Shown: positions 33,907 to 44,073, numbered from the stretch's first letter. The stretch is 64,000 nucleotides of DNA from Flavobacteriales bacterium (GCA_003331305.1 QOQB01000005.1:1-64000), one strand, 5' to 3'. Notes: generated by a model from the letters alone, not told the origin. Made by a program: numbers and translations.

Positions 33907-35424
33907 GTGGAAAAAAAGAACCTTACAAGCCCGTCAATAGTATCTCCTGCTACCGTTGTTCCGTTAGAACGTGGGAAGTTACCACCTCAAGTTATCGACT
34001 TTGAAGAAGTGGTGCTGGGCGCCATGATGATAGACAAAAAGGGGGTAGATGAGGTAATTGATATTTTACTTCCAGATGCCTTTTATCGCGAAGCACACCA
34101 GATTATTTTTTCTGCCATGGTCAAGTTGTTTGAAAACTCAGAACCGATTGATCTATTAACGGTATCGGCGCAACTTAAAAAAGACGCAAAACTCAATCAA
34201 GTTGGTGGAGATTTTTATTTAATTCAACTCTCCAAAAAAGTATCTTCTTCTGCCCATATTGAATATCACGCACGAATTATTCTTCAAAAATACATTCAGC
34301 GGAGCCTGATTAAAATTTCAAATGAAATTATTGAGGAGGCCTATGACGAAACCAAAGATGTTTTTGATATGCTAGACAAGGCAGAATCAAAACTTTACGA
34401 GGTATCGCAAGGCAATCTAAAGTCATCGACTACTACAGCACAAAACCTTGTTATTCAAGCCAAGAAAAAAATTGAAGAAATTGCCAATCAAGAAGGAATG
34501 AGCGGTGTGCCATCTGGATTTTATAACGTAGATAAGCTTACGTCGGGGTGGCAAAACAGCGATTTGATTATCGTGGCAGCCCGTCCGGGGATGGGTAAAA
34601 CAGCCTTTACCTTGTCCATGGCACGTAATATTGCCGTAGAACAAAACATTCCAGTCGCCTTTTTCTCCTTAGAAATGTCTTCGGTGCAACTCATCACGCG
34701 TTTGATATCCGCAGAAACAGGTCTTTCTTCTGAAAAATTGCGTACCGGAAAATTGGAGGATCACGAGTGGAAGCAGCTCAATGTTAAGGTTTCCGATTTG
34801 GAAAATGCGCCGCTTTTTATCGATGATACTCCTTCATTATCTATTTTTGACCTTCGCGCTAAGGCACGTCGACTATCGTCTCAGTATGGCATTCGACTCA
34901 TCATGATTGATTACTTACAACTGATGACTCCTGGCGGAAGCAGTAAGGCAGGAAATCGTGAGCAAGAGATTTCTACCATTTCACGAAACCTCAAGGCACT
35001 TGCTAAGGAATTGGACATTCCTGTCATTGCACTGTCACAGCTTTCTCGTGCTGTAGAAACTAGAGGAGGCAGTAAAAGACCGCAAATCTCCGATCTTCGC
35101 GAATCAGGTGCTATTGAACAAGATGCTGACTTGGTCACATTTATCTATCGCCCGGAGTATTACAAGATTGATGAATGGGACGACGAAGAGCGCAGTCCTG
35201 CTGCCGGACAGGCAGAATTCATAGTTGCCAAGCATCGAAACGGTGGCTTAGATAGCATTCGATTGAAATTTATTGGGGCGCTAGGTAAGTTTGATAACTT
35301 GGACACTTTTGATGCACCCATGGAGTTCCAGTCAAAAATAAACGCAAACGAGCCGTTCGAAACGCCACGCATTGATCCGGACGATGCCTTTGGAGCTACG
35401 CCGGATGACGATATGCCGTTTTAA
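33907..35424 (+). CDS. dnaB: Replicative DNA helicase DnaB
   Basis: Hexameric helicase that unwinds the replication fork. The 505-residue protein has the N-terminal helical domain (DFEEVVLGAMMIDKKGVDEV), a linker, and the RecA-like motor with Walker A VAARPGMGKTAFTLSMA, Walker B RLIMIDYLQLM, and DLRESGAIEQDADLV. A conserved flavobacterial tail ends in acidic residues (DPDDAFGATPDDDMPF). The start is GTG at 33907; no ATG lies near. No intein. The 105-bp gap upstream holds no recognised signal. Confidence 0.96.
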   Translation: MEKKNLTSPSIVSPATVVPLERGKLPPQVIDFEEVVLGAMMIDKKGVDEVIDILLPDAFYREAHQIIFSAMVKLFENSEPIDLLTVSAQLKKDAKLNQVGGDFYLIQLSKKVSSSAHIEYHARIILQKYIQRSLIKISNEIIEEAYDETKDVFDMLDKAESKLYEVSQGNLKSSTTTAQNLVIQAKKKIEEIANQEGMSGVPSGFYNVDKLTSGWQNSDLIIVAARPGMGKTAFTLSMARNIAVEQNIPVAFFSLEMSSVQLITRLISAETGLSSEKLRTGKLEDHEWKQLNVKVSDLENAPLFIDDTPSLSIFDLRAKARRLSSQYGIRLIMIDYLQLMTPGGSSKAGNREQEISTISRNLKALAKELDIPVIALSQLSRAVETRGGSKRPQISDLRESGAIEQDADLVTFIYRPEYYKIDEWDDEERSPAAGQAEFIVAKHRNGGLDSIRLKFIGALGKFDNLDTFDAPMEFQSKINANEPFETPRIDPDDAFGATPDDDMPF

Positions 35425-35428
35425 AGTT

Positions 35429-35773
35429 TTATTTTACTTTTTCTACCACCGCCTTAAACGCTTCGGGGTGGTTCATGGCTAAGTCAGCCAATACTTTTCG
35501 GTTTAACGCAATATTATTCGCATTCACTTTACCCATAAACTGCGAGTACGACATGCCGTGAAGACGTGCACCTGCATTGATACGTGTAATCCACAACGCA
35601 CGGAAGCTGCGTTTTTTGTTTCTGCGATCACGATAGGCGTAAAGCAACGCTTTTTCAACGGCGTTTTTTGCTACCGTCCATACGTTTTTTCTTCTACCAA
35701 AGTAGCCTTTGGCTAGTTTTAAGATTTTCTTTCTTCTCGCTCTAGAAGCGACAGCATTTACTGATCTTGGCAT
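35429..35773 (-). CDS. rplT: Large ribosomal subunit protein bL20
   Basis: 114 residues, matching bL20: [20 protein letters not shown] and [20 protein letters not shown], then the C-terminal [20 protein letters not shown]. It binds 23S rRNA early in assembly. Last gene of thrS-infC-rpmI-rplT. It ends only 4 bp from the convergent dnaB stop, leaving no room for a separate terminator. Confidence 0.97.
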   Translation of the reverse strand: MPRSVNAVASRARRKKILKLAKGYFGRRKNVWTVAKNAVEKALLYAYRDRRNKKRSFRALWITRINAGARLHGMSYSQFMGKVNANNIALNRKVLADLAMNHPEAFKAVVEKVK

Positions 35774-35832
35774 GATGTATATATTGTGAAGCAGGCGGAG
35801 TAACTCACTTTTAAAGCCGACTTCAGGTTAAT

Positions 35833-36030
35833 TTATTTTAAACGAAGTTGTTCCTTTATATTATCCGCGTCGCTTTCGTGCACCAATCCACTATGGGTGA
35901 GCTTTAGCTTGCGCTTCTTTGACTTCTTTGTCAAAATGTGACTTTTAAACGCATGTTTGCGTTTAATCTTCCCTGTGCCGGTTAGCTTAAAGCGTTTTTT
36001 AGCACTCGACTTGGTTTTCATCTTAGGCAT
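35833..36030 (-). CDS. rpmI: Large ribosomal subunit protein bL35
   Basis: 65 residues, highly basic: [20 protein letters not shown] and [20 protein letters not shown]-like sequence are characteristic of bL35. It lies between infC (13 nt before) and rplT (59 nt after) in the standard order. Confidence 0.97.
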   Translation of the reverse strand: MPKMKTKSSAKKRFKLTGTGKIKRKHAFKSHILTKKSKKRKLKLTHSGLVHESDADNIKEQLRLK

Positions 36031-36043
36031 ACTACTTCCTTTT

Positions 36044-36595
36044 TTATTTTTTCGGGTTGATTAACATAATCATCCGTTTACCTTCTAATTTTGGCAACTG
36101 TTCAACTTTGCCATAGTCTTCCAAATCTTGCGCTAATCGTAGCAACAAGATGTGGCCTTGTTCTTTAAAAATAATCGACCGCCCTTTAAAAAACACAAAT
36201 GCTTTCAGCTTTGCGCCTTCTTCTAAAAACTTGATTGCGTGTTTCTTTTTAAACTCGTAATCATGCTCATCGGTTTGCGGTCCAAACCGAATTTCTTTTA
36301 GCACCACCTTTGAGGCGTTTGCTTTCATCGCCTTTTCGCGCTTTTTTTGCTCGTAAAGGAACTTTTTGTAATCGATGATTTTACACACCGGTGGAGCAGC
36401 ATTTGGTGAAATTTCAACCAAGTCTAACTCCAATTCACTTGCCTTTTGCAAGGCTTTTTGTAATGGGTACACACCCATCTCTACGTTGTCTCCAACCAAA
36501 CGAACTTCAGGCACCCGAATCTTTTGATTGATTCGGTGTTTATCTTCTTTTATGATTCGAGCAGGGCCTCTGCTTCTTCTTCTTCGTATCGCTAT
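36044..36595 (-). CDS. infC: Translation initiation factor IF-3, apparent AUA start
   Basis: IF-3 prevents premature subunit joining and rejects wrong start codons. The full protein is 183 residues: [20 protein letters not shown], then [16 protein letters not shown] (N-domain), a lysine-rich linker, and the C-domain ([20 protein letters not shown]). A GTG at 36514 would drop 27 conserved N-terminal residues, so it is not the real start. The frame stays open to the thrS stop with no ATG, GTG or TTG; the best candidate is ATA at 36595, by analogy with the AUU start used for infC autoregulation in E. coli. It follows thrS by 11 nt. Confidence 0.9.
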   Translation of the reverse strand: MAIRRRRSRGPARIIKEDKHRINQKIRVPEVRLVGDNVEMGVYPLQKALQKASELELDLVEISPNAAPPVCKIIDYKKFLYEQKKREKAMKANASKVVLKEIRFGPQTDEHDYEFKKKHAIKFLEEGAKLKAFVFFKGRSIIFKEQGHILLLRLAQDLEDYGKVEQLPKLEGKRMIMLINPKK

Positions 36596-36606
36596 AACAA
36601 ACGAAT

Positions 36607-38565
36607 TTAGTTGGTTGTAAATATTTCCATTTCTTCTGCAGCCTGATTTTTAATCCGTGTTGCAAAAGTATCTAGTGGCATAGCCCCTAGGTCGTTTCCT
36701 CCGTGTTGTCGAACTGAGACCGTTTGTTGCGCAGCTTCTTGTTCGCCTATGATGACCATAAAGGGCACCTTGCTCATTTCTGCTTCGCGGATTTTTTTAC
36801 CAATGGTCTCATTCCTATTATCCACGAGGGCGCGAATTTCGTTATTTTCTAAGAATTTTGAAACTTTTTGAGCGTATTTTTCATGCTTTTCGCTCACACA
36901 CAACAATTGTACTTGTGTCGGAGTCAGCCATAACGGGAAGTTTCCACCTGTATGCTCAATCAAAATCGCTACAAAACGCTCCATGCTTCCAAATGGCGCA
37001 CGGTGTATCATTACCGGGCGATGCATGTCGTTATCGTTGCCTTTATAGCTCAAATCAAAACGTTCTGGCAGGTTATAATCTACTTGAATGGTCCCTAATT
37101 GCCAACTTCTACCCAACGCGTCTTTGACCATAAAATCGAGCTTCGGACCGTAAAAAGCGGCTTCACCTGTTTCGACTACATAGTCTAATCCTTTTTGTTC
37201 TGCGGCAGCAATAATTGCTTGCTCAGCTTTTTCCCAAAGTGCCGTATCGCCAATATATTTTTCTGGTTTTTTGGGGTCACGAACCGATACTTGCGTTTTA
37301 AAATCTTGGAAACCTAGTGCGTTAAAGACATACAGCACCAAATCAATAACCCCCATAAACTCGTCATTGAGTTGTTCGGGAGTACAGAAAATATGCGCAT
37401 CATCCTGTGTAAAACCACGCACTCGTGTTAGCCCGTGCAATTCGCCACTTTGCTCATAACGATATACGGTACCAAACTCTGCCAATCGAATGGGTAAATC
37501 ACGATAACTCCAAGGTGAGGCGTTGTAAATTTCACAGTGATGCGGACAATTCATGGGTTTGAGTAAAAACTCTTCACCATCGGCAGGGGTGTTGATGGGC
37601 TGAAAGCTATCAGCACCATATTTTTCGTAATGCCCCGACGTAACATACAGTTCTTTTTGTCCAATGTGGGGAGTCACCACTTGTTCATAGCCCGCTTTGG
37701 TTTGCGCTTTGCGCAAAAACTGCTCGAGACGCTCGCGCAGCGCTGCCCCTTTGGGCAGCCAAAGCGGCAATCCTTGCCCCACTTTTTGCGAAAAGGTAAA
37801 GAGGCCCAATTCTGCTCCTAATTTTCTATGATCACGTTTTTTGGCTTCTTCAATGAGTTCAAGGTGCTCCGTAAGTAATTTTTGCTTTGGAAATGACACC
37901 CCATAAATTCGGGTAAGTTGCTTGTTGTTTTCATCACCGCGCCAGTAGGCACCTGCAATATTGGTCAGCTTTACGGCTTTTACGATGCCTGTATTTGGAA
38001 TATGTCCACCTCTACACAAGTCGGTAAAATCATCGTGATCGCAAAAGGTAATCGTGCCGTCTTCTAGGGATTCTATCAGTTCGGTTTTGTATTCATTTCC
38101 CACACTTTGGTAAAAGGCAAGTGCTTCTGCTTTTGTAGCTGACCGCATGTGAAATTCGTGCTTACCACGGGCGAGTTCTAACATGCGCTTTTCAATGTCC
38201 GACAATTCTTTCTCCGTGATGGCATGGTCGCCAGCATCTACATCGTAATAAAACCCACTGTCAATAGCAGGGCCTATGGTGAGTTTTATGCCTGGGTAAA
38301 GTTGCTCTAAGGCTTGTGCCAACAGGTGCGCACTAGAGTGCCAAAAGGCTTGTTTTCCTTTTACATCGTTAAACGTATACAGTATGAGGTCGCCGTTTTC
38401 AGTTAACGGTGTTTTTGTTTCTATTATGGCTCCGTTGTACGAAGCAGAAACTACAGCACGCGCCAATCCTTCGCTAATGTCTCTAGCGACATCAAAAGGG
38501 GTGCTTCCTGCAGGCATTTGCTTTACAGCGCCGTCAGGTAAACGAATGTCAATTACTGAATTCAT
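36607..38565 (-). CDS. thrS: Threonyl-tRNA synthetase
   Basis: Class II aminoacyl-tRNA synthetase of 652 residues: an N-terminal TGS domain ([20 protein letters not shown]), the editing/SAD domain with [17 protein letters not shown] and [10 protein letters not shown], the catalytic core with motif 2 [18 protein letters not shown], and the anticodon-binding domain from [14 protein letters not shown]. All zinc ligands ([10 protein letters not shown] and others) are visible. First gene of the IF-3 operon, with a consensus promoter at 38574-38603. Confidence 0.97.
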   Translation of the reverse strand: MNSVIDIRLPDGAVKQMPAGSTPFDVARDISEGLARAVVSASYNGAIIETKTPLTENGDLILYTFNDVKGKQAFWHSSAHLLAQALEQLYPGIKLTIGPAIDSGFYYDVDAGDHAITEKELSDIEKRMLELARGKHEFHMRSATKAEALAFYQSVGNEYKTELIESLEDGTITFCDHDDFTDLCRGGHIPNTGIVKAVKLTNIAGAYWRGDENNKQLTRIYGVSFPKQKLLTEHLELIEEAKKRDHRKLGAELGLFTFSQKVGQGLPLWLPKGAALRERLEQFLRKAQTKAGYEQVVTPHIGQKELYVTSGHYEKYGADSFQPINTPADGEEFLLKPMNCPHHCEIYNASPWSYRDLPIRLAEFGTVYRYEQSGELHGLTRVRGFTQDDAHIFCTPEQLNDEFMGVIDLVLYVFNALGFQDFKTQVSVRDPKKPEKYIGDTALWEKAEQAIIAAAEQKGLDYVVETGEAAFYGPKLDFMVKDALGRSWQLGTIQVDYNLPERFDLSYKGNDNDMHRPVMIHRAPFGSMERFVAILIEHTGGNFPLWLTPTQVQLLCVSEKHEKYAQKVSKFLENNEIRALVDNRNETIGKKIREAEMSKVPFMVIIGEQEAAQQTVSVRQHGGNDLGAMPLDTFATRIKNQAAEEMEIFTTN

Positions 38566-38573
38566 ATAGTTGG

Positions 38574-38603
38574 CAAAGATAAGCGGATTGTGGAAGTGTT
38601 CAA
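38574..38603 (-). promoter_or_regulatory. Promoter of the thrS-infC-rpmI-rplT operon, full consensus
   Basis: TTG (38601-38603), a 19-bp spacer and TATCTTTG (38574-38581) on the minus strand match the Bacteroidota consensus. The thrS ATG lies 8 nt after the -7 element, so the mRNA has almost no leader; this leaves no room for a T-box or other thrS leader control. Confidence 0.75.
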
Positions 38604-38634
38604 GAACTTTTTTGTGGATTATCGCCCATGGAGA

Positions 38635-38853
38635 TTACTCCTCGTTAAACAATCCTTTGACCATGAGCTTTATCCCCCAAAATCCTAGCGCAATGGAAGC
38701 GGCACACATCATAATCGCAATACCCAACACGGGGATATACAGCGCATGCTCTTGATTTTTAAACGCAGAGGTCATAACGGTCGGACCAATAAACGCCAGC
38801 ACTATAGCGTATGCCATAGCGCGCAGCCCACGAAAAAGATTGCGTCTGTTCAT
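38635..38853 (-). CDS. DUF6095 family small membrane protein
   Basis: A 72-residue protein with two hydrophobic helices (about residues 12-30 and 38-62), of the DUF6095 family seen in Flavobacteriia. Function unknown. Its start lies 1 nt from the end of the DUF4249 gene, so it is probably the last gene of a TonB receptor-DUF4249-DUF6095 transcription unit. Confidence 0.8.
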   Translation of the reverse strand: MNRRNLFRGLRAMAYAIVLAFIGPTVMTSAFKNQEHALYIPVLGIAIMMCAASIALGFWGIKLMVKGLFNEE

Positions 38854-38854
38854 A

Positions 38855-39658
38855 TTAGTTATCTACCGCGGTAAAGATAAAGGTATCTCGCTCAACTACC
38901 CTAAAATAACCCAAGGGAAATGCATCGGGGTCAGCGGGGTTTTGAATATTTCCGCGCAGGGTAGACTTTGCCGTAGCAAAAGGCCCTCCACCATCTTGTC
39001 CAGCGTGAGAAATAAGCACCTGCATATAGGTATAAAAATCTTTGTCAGCCCCCATTAAAAGTACTTCAGTTGGCGTGTTTTTTGGAAAGAATTCATCGTA
39101 ATAGAACGAAAATGTAAGCTGGTTCCCATTGTAAAACGCATCTCTTGTGACAAACAGATTGTTGTAGCCAAAGTCAATAACATAGTAATTCCCAAGTTCG
39201 GGACGGTCTGTGAATTGCACAATAGCTTCTACCTCATCATCACTAAACACGGTATCCTCACCTTGCGTAATGGCATCGATAGTAGTAGACAGTACTAAAG
39301 ATTCTGTAGCCGTATATAAGGTTCCGTTGCTTTCTACACGAAGTGTGAAGTCCGTGTTTTCAGTCACAGAAATACCCGCTGCCCTATAGTGCCCTGCTTC
39401 AGCCTCCTGGGCAACTACAACCGTATTGCCATGGGTAAGGCTTACAGATGCCCCAGACACATAGGGCACGGTGTCGCTGTAAAAATTCGAAGTTTGAGAT
39501 ACCACAACTTCTAGTGTTCCTTTGTTTCCTGCTACGGGTCGCCATAGTGTGGCGTCAATCACAGTATACGTTGTTGGCTCGGGTAAGGGTACGTGTATGG
39601 GGTCTTCGCAGCCCCATAAAAAAAGGAATAGTCCAAAAATAAAAATTAACCTTTTCAT
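38855..39658 (-). CDS. DUF4249 family lipoprotein
   Basis: A 267-residue lipoprotein: signal peptide KRLIFIFGLFLFLWGC with Cys16, then EDPIHVPLPEP and an immunoglobulin-like beta domain (TLEVVVSQTSNFYSDTVPYV followed by a GASVSLTHGN block). DUF4249 proteins sit beside TonB-dependent receptors in Bacteroidota and probably act as surface partners, in the way SusD does, though this is not proven. Its ATG shares one base with the TAA of the receptor gene (TAATG). Confidence 0.9.
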   Translation of the reverse strand: MKRLIFIFGLFLFLWGCEDPIHVPLPEPTTYTVIDATLWRPVAGNKGTLEVVVSQTSNFYSDTVPYVSGASVSLTHGNTVVVAQEAEAGHYRAAGISVTENTDFTLRVESNGTLYTATESLVLSTTIDAITQGEDTVFSDDEVEAIVQFTDRPELGNYYVIDFGYNNLFVTRDAFYNGNQLTFSFYYDEFFPKNTPTEVLLMGADKDFYTYMQVLISHAGQDGGGPFATAKSTLRGNIQNPADPDAFPLGYFRVVERDTFIFTAVDN

Positions 39659-42003
39659 TAGAATTGAATATTGTATGTTACAGAGGGAATAATACCAAAA
39701 ATAGAAAGTCTATAGGCTTGATTTTTACCTGTTTCACGGTCTTGCTTAAAGCTTATAGTTGCCGCATTCCTGCGGTTGTAAACGTTGTAGATACCAAACA
39801 CCCAGCTGCCTTGCGCTTTCCTTGTGGCATTTTTTTTTGGGGTGAGTGTGGCAGCAATATCGAGGCGGTGATAAAAAGGCAAACGCTGCCCGTTACGCTT
39901 TCCGTAATTGGGTATTTGGGCCCCCATAAACACATACTGCCCTACAGGATAGGTGATAGGCTGTCCGGTTTGTGCCAAAAAATTGGCATTCCACTCCCAA
40001 CGTTTGGAGGGAGCATAGGTCGCACTCATGCTCAAATCGTGGGTTTTGTCGTAGGGAGCATTGTACCAATCTCCCTTGTTGATACCCAAATCGTTTTGCC
40101 CAATGCCTTTTGTTTGTTGTGCTACTTTTGATAAGGTATACGCCACAAGTCCGGTGAGTTTGCCTTGCGTTTTTTTGAAAAGCAGTTCTAGTCCATAGGC
40201 GCGCGCTTTTCCCGCCAGTAAAATCCGCTCTAAGGCTTCGTTGGCTACTAGTTCTGCTCCGTCAATATAGTCATAGCGGTTTTGTGTGGTTTTATAAAAA
40301 CTCTCCACTTCAAACGAATTGCCATTCTCCCTATCGGTGGCATAGCCAATCGCCCATTGGTCGGCGCGCTGTGGCTTTAGGTATTTGCCACTAGTGGTCC
40401 ATACGTCTAAGGGAGTGGGTGAAGTGGTATTGGATATGAGGTGTAAATATTGATGCACGCGCTGATAGCTGGCTTTCCACGCGCTTTTTTTGGTACGATA
40501 GGCAAGCGTTACTCTGGGTTCAAGGTTTGTAAACGATGCCGTGCTATCTTCTTTGGAATAGGTACCTATGGGAAGGGCTTCTTGGTAAATCCCAAGTGTA
40601 TTGTTGTAGGTAATGGGTGCATCATTGGCATAACGCTGCAATCCGGATTGGGCCAGTCGATTAAACTGGTTTAAACGCAGCCCATAGCGCAGGGCCCATG
40701 CGGGCGACAGTTCGTGCTCGACACTTAGATAAACAGCCGCTTCAGCAGCAAATTTTTGTTGTAGCTGCTTGTCGTTAAAGCCCGAGCTTTCGTTTAGGGG
40801 TCTAATAAAGCCCGGATTAAAATTGTAGTATGTGGTTTGAATTCCCGTTTCTAAGGATAGTTTTTCCGAAACATTATAGCTTAAATCGTATTTTAGATTG
40901 AGGTTCTGAATCCCAGAGTCCCAATCAAACCCGACAAAATCCAAGGCTAGGCCGTAGTAGTAATCGCTGTAGATGAGCGACAAGTTTCCAAACACCCGAT
41001 TTGAAAACAGGGTATTCCACCGCACGTTTACTACTGTGTTGCCGTAGGTGTTTTCAAAAGTATTGTCAAATGCTACCACATCGCGACCAAAATAACCCGA
41101 CAGCAGCAATCGGTTTTTATCGTTAATGGGAAGTGTGATTTTCGTATTGAGATCGTAGAAATAGGCAATATTTGAATTGTCAAAGGCTTTTAAAAAGAGA
41201 TGGGCATAGGTGCCTCGCCCTGCCACCAAAAACGATCCTTTGCCTAGCGGCCCTTCTAGTAATCCACGACTCGAGACCACACCTACGCCCCCGTTAAAAC
41301 GAACGCGGTCTTTGGCGCCCTCTTTTTGGTCGATGCGCAACACAGATGCAGCTCTACCACCATAGGTAGCGGGTATGCCGCCTTTATACAACTGCACATC
41401 TTTTATGGCGTCGGTGTTAAAAACGGAGAAAAATCCAAATAGGTGGGAAGAGTTAAAAACGGTTGCTTCGTCCAGCAGAATCAGGTTTTGGTCGGCACCG
41501 CCCCCTCGAACGTTGAAGCCCGATGCGCCCTCGCCTGCACTTGTAACACCTGGCAGTAGCTGTATCACTTTAAGGATATCCGATTCACCCAATACTACAG
41601 GAGTTTGTTTGATGCTTTTAGCTGAAAGTCGGTTAACGCTCATTTCGGGCGCACGTAAACGTATGCGTTCTACATCTTCGGTAACCACCACTTCGTCGAG
41701 TTCTTCCAATTGCGGTTTTAACGAAACATTTAGCGTTTGATCACTTTTTAACGTAATATCAACAACGGTAGTCTCAAATCCTAGATTTTGATATACAATA
41801 CGATAATCGCCCTGGGGTAATGTAAGCGAATACACGCCGTAGTTGTTGGTTAGCGTACCTAGCGTGGTGGATTGCGCATAAACGGTTACACCCAATAGTG
41901 TTTCTTGTGTGTCGGCAGCCGTAATGGAGCCGCTTAGCGTGTAGGATTGCGCATAGGAGGTAATTCCTACACTTACACAAATAAATAGTAGATAGCGTAG
42001 CAA
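39658..42003 (-). CDS. TonB-dependent outer membrane receptor with carboxypeptidase-like domain
   Basis: A 781-residue outer membrane receptor: signal peptide LRYLLFICVSVGITSYAQ, a carboxypeptidase-regulatory-like domain (about 20-105, SGSITAADTQETLLGVTVYA), a plug (LPGVTSAGEGASGFNVRGGG, LILLDEATVFN), then the 22-strand beta-barrel ending SIFGIIPSVTYNIQF. Substrate unknown; there is no SusD, and the partner is DUF4249. The start codon is TTG at 42003. It lies 32 nt after icd with a small AGCAA-TTTT-TTGCT hairpin between. Confidence 0.92.
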   Translation of the reverse strand: MLRYLLFICVSVGITSYAQSYTLSGSITAADTQETLLGVTVYAQSTTLGTLTNNYGVYSLTLPQGDYRIVYQNLGFETTVVDITLKSDQTLNVSLKPQLEELDEVVVTEDVERIRLRAPEMSVNRLSAKSIKQTPVVLGESDILKVIQLLPGVTSAGEGASGFNVRGGGADQNLILLDEATVFNSSHLFGFFSVFNTDAIKDVQLYKGGIPATYGGRAASVLRIDQKEGAKDRVRFNGGVGVVSSRGLLEGPLGKGSFLVAGRGTYAHLFLKAFDNSNIAYFYDLNTKITLPINDKNRLLLSGYFGRDVVAFDNTFENTYGNTVVNVRWNTLFSNRVFGNLSLIYSDYYYGLALDFVGFDWDSGIQNLNLKYDLSYNVSEKLSLETGIQTTYYNFNPGFIRPLNESSGFNDKQLQQKFAAEAAVYLSVEHELSPAWALRYGLRLNQFNRLAQSGLQRYANDAPITYNNTLGIYQEALPIGTYSKEDSTASFTNLEPRVTLAYRTKKSAWKASYQRVHQYLHLISNTTSPTPLDVWTTSGKYLKPQRADQWAIGYATDRENGNSFEVESFYKTTQNRYDYIDGAELVANEALERILLAGKARAYGLELLFKKTQGKLTGLVAYTLSKVAQQTKGIGQNDLGINKGDWYNAPYDKTHDLSMSATYAPSKRWEWNANFLAQTGQPITYPVGQYVFMGAQIPNYGKRNGQRLPFYHRLDIAATLTPKKNATRKAQGSWVFGIYNVYNRRNAATISFKQDRETGKNQAYRLSIFGIIPSVTYNIQF

Positions 42004-42034
42004 AGCAATTTTTTGCTAAGATACGTAACCAAAT

Positions 42035-43264
42035 TTAGGCAACTAAAGCCTTGTCTAAATTTTCTTTGATGGCTGCAAGGAAATCTTGCGTAGACAAATA
42101 GTCTTTGCGAGTCATTTCTTCTTTATGGATAAGCATGGCGAGGTCTTTGGTCATTTGACCCCCTTCAACCGTTTGGATACACACTTCCTCTAAAGTAGTA
42201 CAGAAGTCCGCCAAATCACGGTTGTTGTCCAACTTAGCTCGGTGTGCCAACCCACGTGTCCATGCGAAAATAGACGCAATAGGGTTGGTTGAGGTTTCTT
42301 TTCCTTGTTCATGCTGACGGTAATGACGTGTTACGGTACCGTGCGCTGCCTCAGCTTCTAAGGTTTTTCCATCGGGAGTAACCAAAGTTGAGGTCATTAA
42401 CCCTAACGAGCCAAATCCTTGCGCTACGGTATCAGACTGTACATCGCCGTCGTAGTTTTTACAGGCCCATACAAATCCGCCACTCCATTTCATGGCAGCA
42501 GCTACCATATCGTCAATAAGACGGTGTTCGTAGGTAATGCCTAAGGCTTCGAATTGGTCAATAAATTCATTTTCAAATACTTCTTGAAAGATATCTTTAA
42601 AGCGCCCATCATATGCTTTCATGATGGTGTTTTTGGTAGATAGGTATAATGGCCATCTTTTGCTGATGGCTCTGTTCATGCACGAGCGGGCAAATCCATA
42701 AATAGATGAATCTATATTGTACATACTCATGGCTACGCCCCCTTCTTGGAAATGATATACTTCCCATGTTTTGGCTTCGCTGCCATCTTCGGGGGTAAAG
42801 GTCATGGTGAGTTTCCCTTTGCCTTTAATGACGGTATCGGTAGCGCGGTACTGATCACCAAATGCGTGACGTCCAATACATATGGGCTGTGTCCAGCCTT
42901 GTACGTAGCGCGGCACGTTACTCATGATAATAGGTTCACGAAACACAGTTCCGCCTACAATGTTACGGATGGTACCATTGGGCGAGCGCCACATTTCTTT
43001 TAGTTTAAATTCTTCTACACGATTTTCATCAGGTGTAATGGTAGCACATTTGATTCCAACGTTGTATTTTTTGATGGCCTCTGCGGCGTCAATGGTAATT
43101 TGATCGTCCGTTTCATCCCGCGAGGTTACACTTAGGTCGTAATACAGAAGTTCTACATTTATATAAGGAAGGATGAGTTTTTGCTTGATAAAGTCCCAAA
43201 TGATGCGAGTCATTTCGTCTCCATCCATTTCTACTACAGGGTTAGCAACGTGAATTTTTGCCAT
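42035..43264 (-). CDS. icd: NADP-dependent isocitrate dehydrogenase (eukaryote-like type)
   Basis: Oxidises isocitrate to 2-oxoglutarate in the citric acid cycle, making NADPH. At 409 residues with [40 protein letters not shown] and [15 protein letters not shown] it belongs to the homodimeric eukaryote-like subfamily and not the E. coli Icd type. A TATATTTG -7 element (43286-43293, minus strand) lies 21 nt upstream of the ATG. Confidence 0.95.
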   Translation of the reverse strand: MAKIHVANPVVEMDGDEMTRIIWDFIKQKLILPYINVELLYYDLSVTSRDETDDQITIDAAEAIKKYNVGIKCATITPDENRVEEFKLKEMWRSPNGTIRNIVGGTVFREPIIMSNVPRYVQGWTQPICIGRHAFGDQYRATDTVIKGKGKLTMTFTPEDGSEAKTWEVYHFQEGGVAMSMYNIDSSIYGFARSCMNRAISKRWPLYLSTKNTIMKAYDGRFKDIFQEVFENEFIDQFEALGITYEHRLIDDMVAAAMKWSGGFVWACKNYDGDVQSDTVAQGFGSLGLMTSTLVTPDGKTLEAEAAHGTVTRHYRQHEQGKETSTNPIASIFAWTRGLAHRAKLDNNRDLADFCTTLEEVCIQTVEGGQMTKDLAMLIHKEEMTRKDYLSTQDFLAAIKENLDKALVA

Positions 43265-43385
43265 GGTTTTTGATTAAATTGGGTGCAAATATACGTTCCC
43301 ATTAGGGTATAAAAAAACCGCAGCCCATTTTTTGAATGGTGATGTGTTGTTGGTAACAAAAAAGACGTGCAAAAAAACTACATAT

Positions 43386-43520
43386 TGTCAACCTGAATTT
43401 GTTTCAGAATCAGAATCCACTCCCCTTGTCCTCCCTTGTCATTCCGAACTTGTTTCAGAATCAGTGTGACATGCTGAATCCACTCCCCTTGTCATCCTGA
43501 ACTTTTTTGCAGCAGAATTG
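43386..43520. repeat. Cluster of three degenerate copies of a dispersed repeat (core AACTTGTTTCAGAATC)
   Basis: The icd-rplS gap carries related copies beginning TGTCAACCTGAATTTGTTTC (43386), TTGTCATTCCGAACTTGTTT (43436) and TTGTCATCCTGAACTTTTTT (43490). Two of them run on into a shared GAATCCACTCCCCTTGTC. The same core, 17 bp identical (AACTTGTTTCAGAATCA), occurs at 44712-44728 in the truncated secretion-sorting gene. Such short intergenic repeats are typical of REP-like families. The rest of the 43265-43545 gap shows nothing else. Confidence 0.7.
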
Positions 43521-43545
43521 GTATTAGTCCCTACATTAAAAAAAA

Positions 43546-43575
43546 AGCGCAAAATACTGAACAGTATTTTGCGCT
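43546..43575 (-). terminator. Strong terminator hairpin after rplS
   Basis: A perfect 14-bp stem: AGCGCAAAATACTG (43546-43559), AA, CAGTATTTTGCGCT (43562-43575). On the minus strand, downstream of rplS, the stem is followed by a long T-run (43537-43545 as A on the plus strand). A shorter A-run lies on the other side, so it may act in both directions. Confidence 0.85.
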
Positions 43576-43622
43576 AAAAAATTTAGCTATAAGTAATAAA
43601 TACGCTGAACGGACTTAAATGA

Positions 43623-43976
43623 CTATTTAAGCTGACGTTCTTTGATACGTGCTTTTTTACCTGTAAGCTCGCGGAAGTAGTAAATACGCGAACGACGCAC
43701 TTTTCCACGGCTGTTTACTTCAATTTTCTGAATACCAGGTAGGTTCATAGGGAAAATACGCTCAACACCCACCGTTCCCGACATTTTGCGGATGGTAAAG
43801 GTTTTGGTTGCGCCACTTCCTTTAATTTGAATGACTACTCCTTTAAAAAATTGGGTACGTACTTTTTCGCCCTCGCGAATTTCGTAATAAACGGTGATGG
43901 TATCTCCAGCTTGAAAGCTTGGAAATTCTTTTTTGGGAACAAACGCGTCCTGTACATATTGTAGTAAGGCCTCCAT
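43623..43976 (-). CDS. rplS: Large ribosomal subunit protein bL19
   Basis: 117 residues: FQAGDTITVYYEIREGEKVR, FKGVVIQIKGSGATKTFTIR, and VERIFPMNLPGIQKIEVNSR are the bL19 signature. In many bacteria rplS lies next to trmD; here trmD is 770 bp away, across the truncated gene. It is a single-gene unit with its own promoter (44043-44073) and terminator. Confidence 0.97.
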   Translation of the reverse strand: MEALLQYVQDAFVPKKEFPSFQAGDTITVYYEIREGEKVRTQFFKGVVIQIKGSGATKTFTIRKMSGTVGVERIFPMNLPGIQKIEVNSRGKVRRSRIYYFRELTGKKARIKERQLK

Positions 43977-44042
43977 TGTATAAGGTTTTAATTAACGCAA
44001 AGAAACATACACGTACTTCGCCAGCGGTTTCTTAGCGGGTGG

Positions 44043-44073
44043 CAAATATACAGTTTTGTCTTTATATGTACAA
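44043..44073 (-). promoter_or_regulatory. Promoter of rplS, full consensus, with a 66-nt leader
   Basis: TTG (44071-44073), a 20-bp spacer and TATATTTG (44043-44050) on the minus strand. Unlike most promoters in this window the start codon is 66 nt away from the -7 element, and the leader contains complementary stretches (around 43998-44038, e.g. CCGCTAAGAAACCGCTGGCG), so leader-based control of bL19 is possible. The remainder of the 43977-44338 gap shows nothing recognisable. Confidence 0.7.

Noticed and set aside
39664-40131. 155-codon open frame on the plus strand opposite the TonB receptor
   Set aside because: It is antisense to a well-supported barrel domain, has no family features and no start signal.
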